Below, piece by piece: positions 6,945 to 7,225 of a stretch of DNA of 7,225 nucleotides. The position numbers were made by a program, and so were the translations under genes. Below the pieces are notes generated by a model. It did no database searches and was not told the DNA's origin. It saw nothing but the letters and a program-made list of their open reading frames with translations. Position 1 is the stretch's first letter. The number at the start of each line of letters is the position of its first letter. This DNA comes from Deltaproteobacteria bacterium (lineage in GTDB: Bacteria; Desulfobacterota; Dissulfuribacteria; Dissulfuribacterales; QOAL01): the NCBI GenBank assembly GCA_026996955.1, contig JALWJV010000061.1:1-7225 (forward strand), in the 5' to 3' direction.

Positions 6945-6974
6945 ACCAGCCGGTAACGGTGGTTTTTTATTTTT
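6945..6974. terminator. Possible bidirectional intrinsic terminator in rpsB-tsf spacer
   Basis: On the plus strand ACC-ag-CCG-gtaa-CGG-t-GGT (6945-6963) forms a short interrupted stem with a four-base loop, leading directly into TTTTTTATTTTT (6963-6974). On the minus strand, the direction of the genes, the same stem is preceded by the A-rich tract and followed only by AATTTT. It therefore looks stronger for plus-strand, antisense transcripts than for rpsB read-through. The stem is short (6 pairs, with unpaired bases on both sides), so activity is uncertain. Confidence 0.35.
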
Positions 6975-7017
6975 CCGGGGACATTGTGTTCAGTCTAAAT
7001 GACTGTTGTCAGACTTG

Positions 7018-7062
7018 CCGCATATCCGCAGAGGAATGTTCCCATTCCGGCATGCTATGCGG
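7018..7062 (-). repeat. Inverted repeat capped by a GNRA-type tetraloop
   Basis: In the minus-strand transcript CCGCATA (7056-7062) pairs with TATGCGG (7018-7024). Inside this, GGAATG (7043-7048) pairs with CATTCC (7033-7038) around a GGAA loop. An internal loop of about 7-8 bases per side separates the two perfect stems, and within it GCA can pair with TGC. The arrangement suggests a structured RNA or a protein-binding leader element. No known family was recognised. Confidence 0.45.
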
Positions 7063-7108
7063 AAAGACCGATGACATAGGGATATACGGTGAATTTGACA
7101 ATCAAGAG

Positions 7109-7150
7109 GCGTTTCAAAACCGGAAAAACATTTTCCGGATTTTGAAACGC
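7109..7150 (-). repeat. Long near-perfect hairpin just after rpsB
   Basis: The arms GCGTTTCAAAA (7109-7119) plus CCGGAAAA (7120-7127) pair with TTTTCCGG (7131-7138) plus TTTTGAAACGC (7140-7150). This gives 19 base pairs, one bulged base (7139) and a 3-nt loop. It starts 26 bases after the rpsB stop codon in the transcript. No U-run follows on the minus strand, so it is not a classic terminator. It could protect the rpsB mRNA 3' end, act as a processing site, or be a palindromic repeat. Confidence 0.5.
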
Positions 7151-7176
7151 TCTGTTCAGGTCTTGACTGTTTAAGC

Positions 7177-7225
7177 TCAGGCTGAAGCTGTTTCTGCTGA
7201 AGCGGCCTCGGCCTCTGCCTCTACG
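7177..7225 (-). CDS. rpsB: 30S ribosomal protein S2, C-terminal tail (partial)
   Basis: Only the last 15 codons and the TGA stop (7177-7179) are in the window. The residues read VEAEAEAASAETASA, an Ala/Glu-rich acidic tail of the kind often found at the S2 C-terminus. The identification rests mainly on position: rpsB almost always precedes tsf, pyrH and frr. The frame was chosen because it gives this acidic tail and a stop; another frame reads on as an RG-rich segment, which does not fit S2. S2 binds the 30S head-body junction. The gene continues beyond the right edge. Confidence 0.75.
   Translation of the reverse strand, partial: VEAEAEAASAETASA

Larger units (their letters stand above)
6848..7176 (-). 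other. 329-bp rpsB-tsf spacer with three inverted repeats
   Basis: This is the longest non-coding stretch in the window. From the rpsB side it holds a long near-perfect hairpin (7109-7150), a hairpin capped by a GNRA-type loop (7018-7062), and a terminator-like hairpin flanked by A- and T-rich tracts (6945-6963). An AT-rich region follows (about 6920-6945), then a T7 run on the minus strand (6893-6899) and the tsf ribosome-binding site. I see no convincing sigma-70 promoter. A 71-codon plus-strand frame covers much of it but is poorly supported. In E. coli a partial terminator between rpsB and tsf is known to lower tsf expression, and a similar role here is inference. Confidence 0.5.

Noticed and set aside
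1..7225. CRISPR array, insertion sequence, tRNA or rRNA gene, phage or defence module
   Set aside because: No regularly spaced repeats, transposase, integrase, cloverleaf or rRNA-like sequence was seen on either strand. The complete genes are all conserved housekeeping families.

Overview
This window is a compact block of housekeeping genes, all on the minus strand. In transcription order (right to left) they are the 3' end of rpsB, then tsf, pyrH, frr, uppS, cdsA, dxr, rseP and tsaB. It looks like a bacterial chromosome of intermediate GC content. The MEP-pathway dxr, short EF-Ts (198 aa), single-PDZ RseP and terminal tsaB resemble gene orders I associate with Desulfobacterota-type bacteria and relatives. 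That lineage guess is inference from gene order and protein architecture, not from any search.

Region by region: 1-38 is downstream of tsaB and carries one copy of an 18-bp repeat. 39-3905 holds tsaB, rseP, dxr and cdsA, closely spaced or overlapping; cdsA also overlaps uppS by 22 bp, and dxr overlaps cdsA by 11 bp. 3884-5312 holds uppS and frr. 5313-5516 is a 204-bp gap between pyrH and frr with the inverted second copy of the repeat, a possible 19-residue leader ORF with its own Shine-Dalgarno, and an overlapping hairpin followed by a U-rich tract. 5517-6847 holds pyrH and tsf, 8 bp apart. 6848-7176 is a 329-bp gap between rpsB and tsf with three separate inverted repeats. 7177-7225 is the Ala/Glu-rich C-terminal tail of ribosomal protein S2.

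The genes join two themes. S2, EF-Ts, RRF and TsaB serve translation (ribosome, elongation, recycling, tRNA t6A modification), and UMP kinase supplies pyrimidine nucleotides. Dxr makes isoprenoid precursors, UppS elongates them to the C55 cell-wall carrier, CdsA makes CDP-diacylglycerol for phospholipids, and RseP is the intramembrane protease of envelope signalling. All eight complete genes have intact family motifs.

I do not see a new multi-gene system, mobile element, CRISPR array or RNA gene. The unexplained signal is in the non-coding gaps: the inverted 18-bp repeat pair, the leader-like arrangement before frr, and the structured spacer between rpsB and tsf.
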